Of a stretch of DNA of 23,404 nt, positions 22,245-23,404 are shown piece after piece. The notes beneath the pieces were generated by a model. That model had not been told where the DNA came from. It saw only the letters and a program-made list of their open reading frames with translations, and did not search any database. The DNA is from Treponema sp. (GTDB lineage Bacteria; Spirochaetota; Spirochaetia; Treponematales; Treponemataceae), in assembly GCA_016297805.1 (NCBI GenBank), contig JAEDFX010000030.1:1-23404 (forward strand), given 5' to 3'. Every line of letters starts with the position of its first letter. The stretch's first letter is position 1. The translations under genes and the position numbers were made by a program.

Positions 22245-23404
22245 TTAGTTGTTACAGAATTCTTTCTTCAAGAAATCCAAATCCAATTCTGGATAAAGAA
22301 CATGAGCTTTGAGTAATTTGTTTACGCGGGCTTTTGCTTCTTCCTGAACTTTTGGATCAAGTTCGATTTTACCTTTTGCAGGTTTTCCTTCCTTTGTGAG
22401 GCCAGGTTTTGTTCCTTTCAATACAAAGTCGATGATGTCAGCAACTTCTTTCATATCTGCTTCGTTCATTCCAAGAGTTGTAAGACCTGGTGTACCGATA
22501 CGAATACCAGATGTCCACCAAGCACCATTCTTGTCATATGGAAGTGCGTTTGCGTTGGCTGTTACACCACACTGGAAGAGAGCTGCTTCTGCCTGTTTAC
22601 CTGTAAGACCGTAAACTGTTACATCACAGAGCATAAGGTGATTGTCTGTACCACCAGTCTGGAGAGGAATACCGTGTGATTTACATCCTTCTGCCAAAGC
22701 TGCGGCATTTTTTACAACCTGCTGTGCCCAAGCCTGATATTCTGGTGTGCGTGCTTCTTTGAAAGCAATTGCTTTTGCAGCCATAATGTGACCAAGAGGA
22801 CCACCAAGTACCATTGGACAACCTTTGTTTACGTAATCAGCAAATTCTTTTTTACAGAGAATCATAGCACCACGTGGACCGCGCAAAGTTTTATGTGTTG
22901 TTGTAGTTACAATATCTGCCCATTTTACTGGATCGTAGTCGCCAGTGAATACTTTACCAGCAACAAGACCTGCAAAGTGTGCCATATCTACCATTAATAC
23001 TGCTCCACATTTGTCTGCAATTTCCCGGAAACGTTTGAAATTGATTTTGCGTGGATAAGCAGAATATCCTGTAAGAAGGATTAATGGTTTTACTTCCATA
23101 GCCTGTTTTTCAATTGCATCGTAGTCTAAAAGACCAGTTTCTTTATCTACACCGTATGGATGAGATTCAAACATGCGGGCAGAAACGTTCATTTTGTAAC
23201 CATGTGTAAGGTGACCACCACAAGAGTAGTCAAGACCCATAAGTTTCTGATTTCCAAATTTAACACGGAGTTCTGCAAACTGTTCGTCTGTAAGATCGTT
23301 CAAAGATTTTACGCCAAGTTCTTCCAAAGTTGGAGTTTCAACTTTAGCTGAAAGAATTGCCCAGTAAGCAACTAAGTTTGTATCAGCACCAGAGTGTGGC
23401 TGAA
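22245..23404 (-). CDS. glyA: Serine hydroxymethyltransferase, 5'-truncated by the window edge
   Basis: The frame stays open to the window edge: codons for Q-P-H-S-G-A-D-T-N-L-V-A-Y precede the first internal Met at 23327, so that Met is not the start. About 386 residues are visible. SHMT landmarks: QPHSGADTN, DYSCGGHLTHG, G-V-D, VDMAHFAGLVAG, and the PLP-lysine motif TTTTHKTLRGPRGAMI, then a C-terminal substrate-binding region with R-I-G-T-P-G-L-T-T. The enzyme interconverts serine and glycine with tetrahydrofolate, in one-carbon metabolism. Insert segments after QPHSGAD (a V-E-T-P-T-L-E-E-L-G stretch) resemble the longer spirochaete form rather than the E. coli form. It is followed by a strong terminator, so it is not in the downstream unit. 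Confidence 0.95.
   Translation of the reverse strand, partial: QPHSGADTNLVAYWAILSAKVETPTLEELGVKSLNDLTDEQFAELRVKFGNQKLMGLDYSCGGHLTHGYKMNVSARMFESHPYGVDKETGLLDYDAIEKQAMEVKPLILLTGYSAYPRKINFKRFREIADKCGAVLMVDMAHFAGLVAGKVFTGDYDPVKWADIVTTTTHKTLRGPRGAMILCKKEFADYVNKGCPMVLGGPLGHIMAAKAIAFKEARTPEYQAWAQQVVKNAAALAEGCKSHGIPLQTGGTDNHLMLCDVTVYGLTGKQAEAALFQCGVTANANALPYDKNGAWWTSGIRIGTPGLTTLGMNEADMKEVADIIDFVLKGTKPGLTKEGKPAKGKIELDPKVQEEAKARVNKLLKAHVLYPELDLDFLKKEFCNN

Noticed and set aside
1..23404. tRNA or rRNA genes, insertion sequences, prophage genes, origin of replication
   Set aside because: No cloverleaf with a GTTCRANNC-type arm was noticed in the intergenic regions, and no transposase with terminal repeats, phage structural genes or DnaA-box clusters. 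This was by eye only.

Overview
The window (about 23.4 kb, AT-rich) looks like the chromosome of a host-associated (gut or rumen type) Treponema or a close spirochaete relative. The evidence is the run of large surface lipoproteins with Treponema-style modules (BspA-type leucine-rich repeats, beta-helices, SUMF1/FGE-like, DUF6273 and GLUG domains), the rplM-rpsI-recX order and the sequence style of the serine hydroxymethyltransferase. This is inference from protein families, not a database match.

Layout. (1) 1-9457, + strand: a tightly packed operon (gaps of 3, 12 and 3 bp) encoding a BspA-type LRR protein, cut by the window edge, and three lipoproteins. The three share a related N-terminal module of about 270 residues, followed in turn by beta-helix plus SUMF1 domain, DUF6273, and beta-helix plus GLUG-like repeats. 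An in-frame but stop-riddled remnant of another GLUG-protein C-terminus follows (9458-9901). (2) 9963-10877, - strand: an Rpn/PD-(D/E)XK nuclease-family protein with a Gly/Glu/Arg-rich repeat tail. (3) 11006-12752, + strand: housekeeping genes rplM and rpsI with their own promoter and terminator, then recX with a separate promoter. (4) 12733-16247, - strand: a GH36 alpha-galactosidase overlapping by ATGA a membrane-anchored SpoIIE/PP2C-type phosphatase. (5) 16263-16550: a tandem duplication of a 143-bp multi-hairpin element, one substitution between copies, next to the alpha-galactosidase start and supplying part of its likely promoter. (6) 16673-17704, + strand: a 4HBT thioesterase and a CYTH-domain protein. 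(7) 17802-21132: a divergent pair, GH130 mannoside phosphorylase (-) and a cytoplasmic SGNH/CE2-like acetylesterase (+), followed by a convergent LacI regulator gene. (8) 21169-22129, - strand: a histidine phosphatase preceded by a 54-codon gene, probably co-transcribed with lacI. (9) 22245-end, - strand: glyA, cut by the window edge.

How it fits together. GH36, GH130, the CE2-like esterase and LacI make sense as intracellular breakdown of imported, acetylated galacto(gluco)manno-oligosaccharides: side-chain galactose removal, deacetylation and phosphorolysis of mannosides under sugar control. No transporter or endo-mannanase is in view. The most unusual elements are the duplicated multi-hairpin repeat, whose minus-strand RNA would carry two GCAA (GNRA) tetraloop hairpins per copy, the lipoprotein family with a common front and exchangeable back halves, and the decayed GLUG tail.
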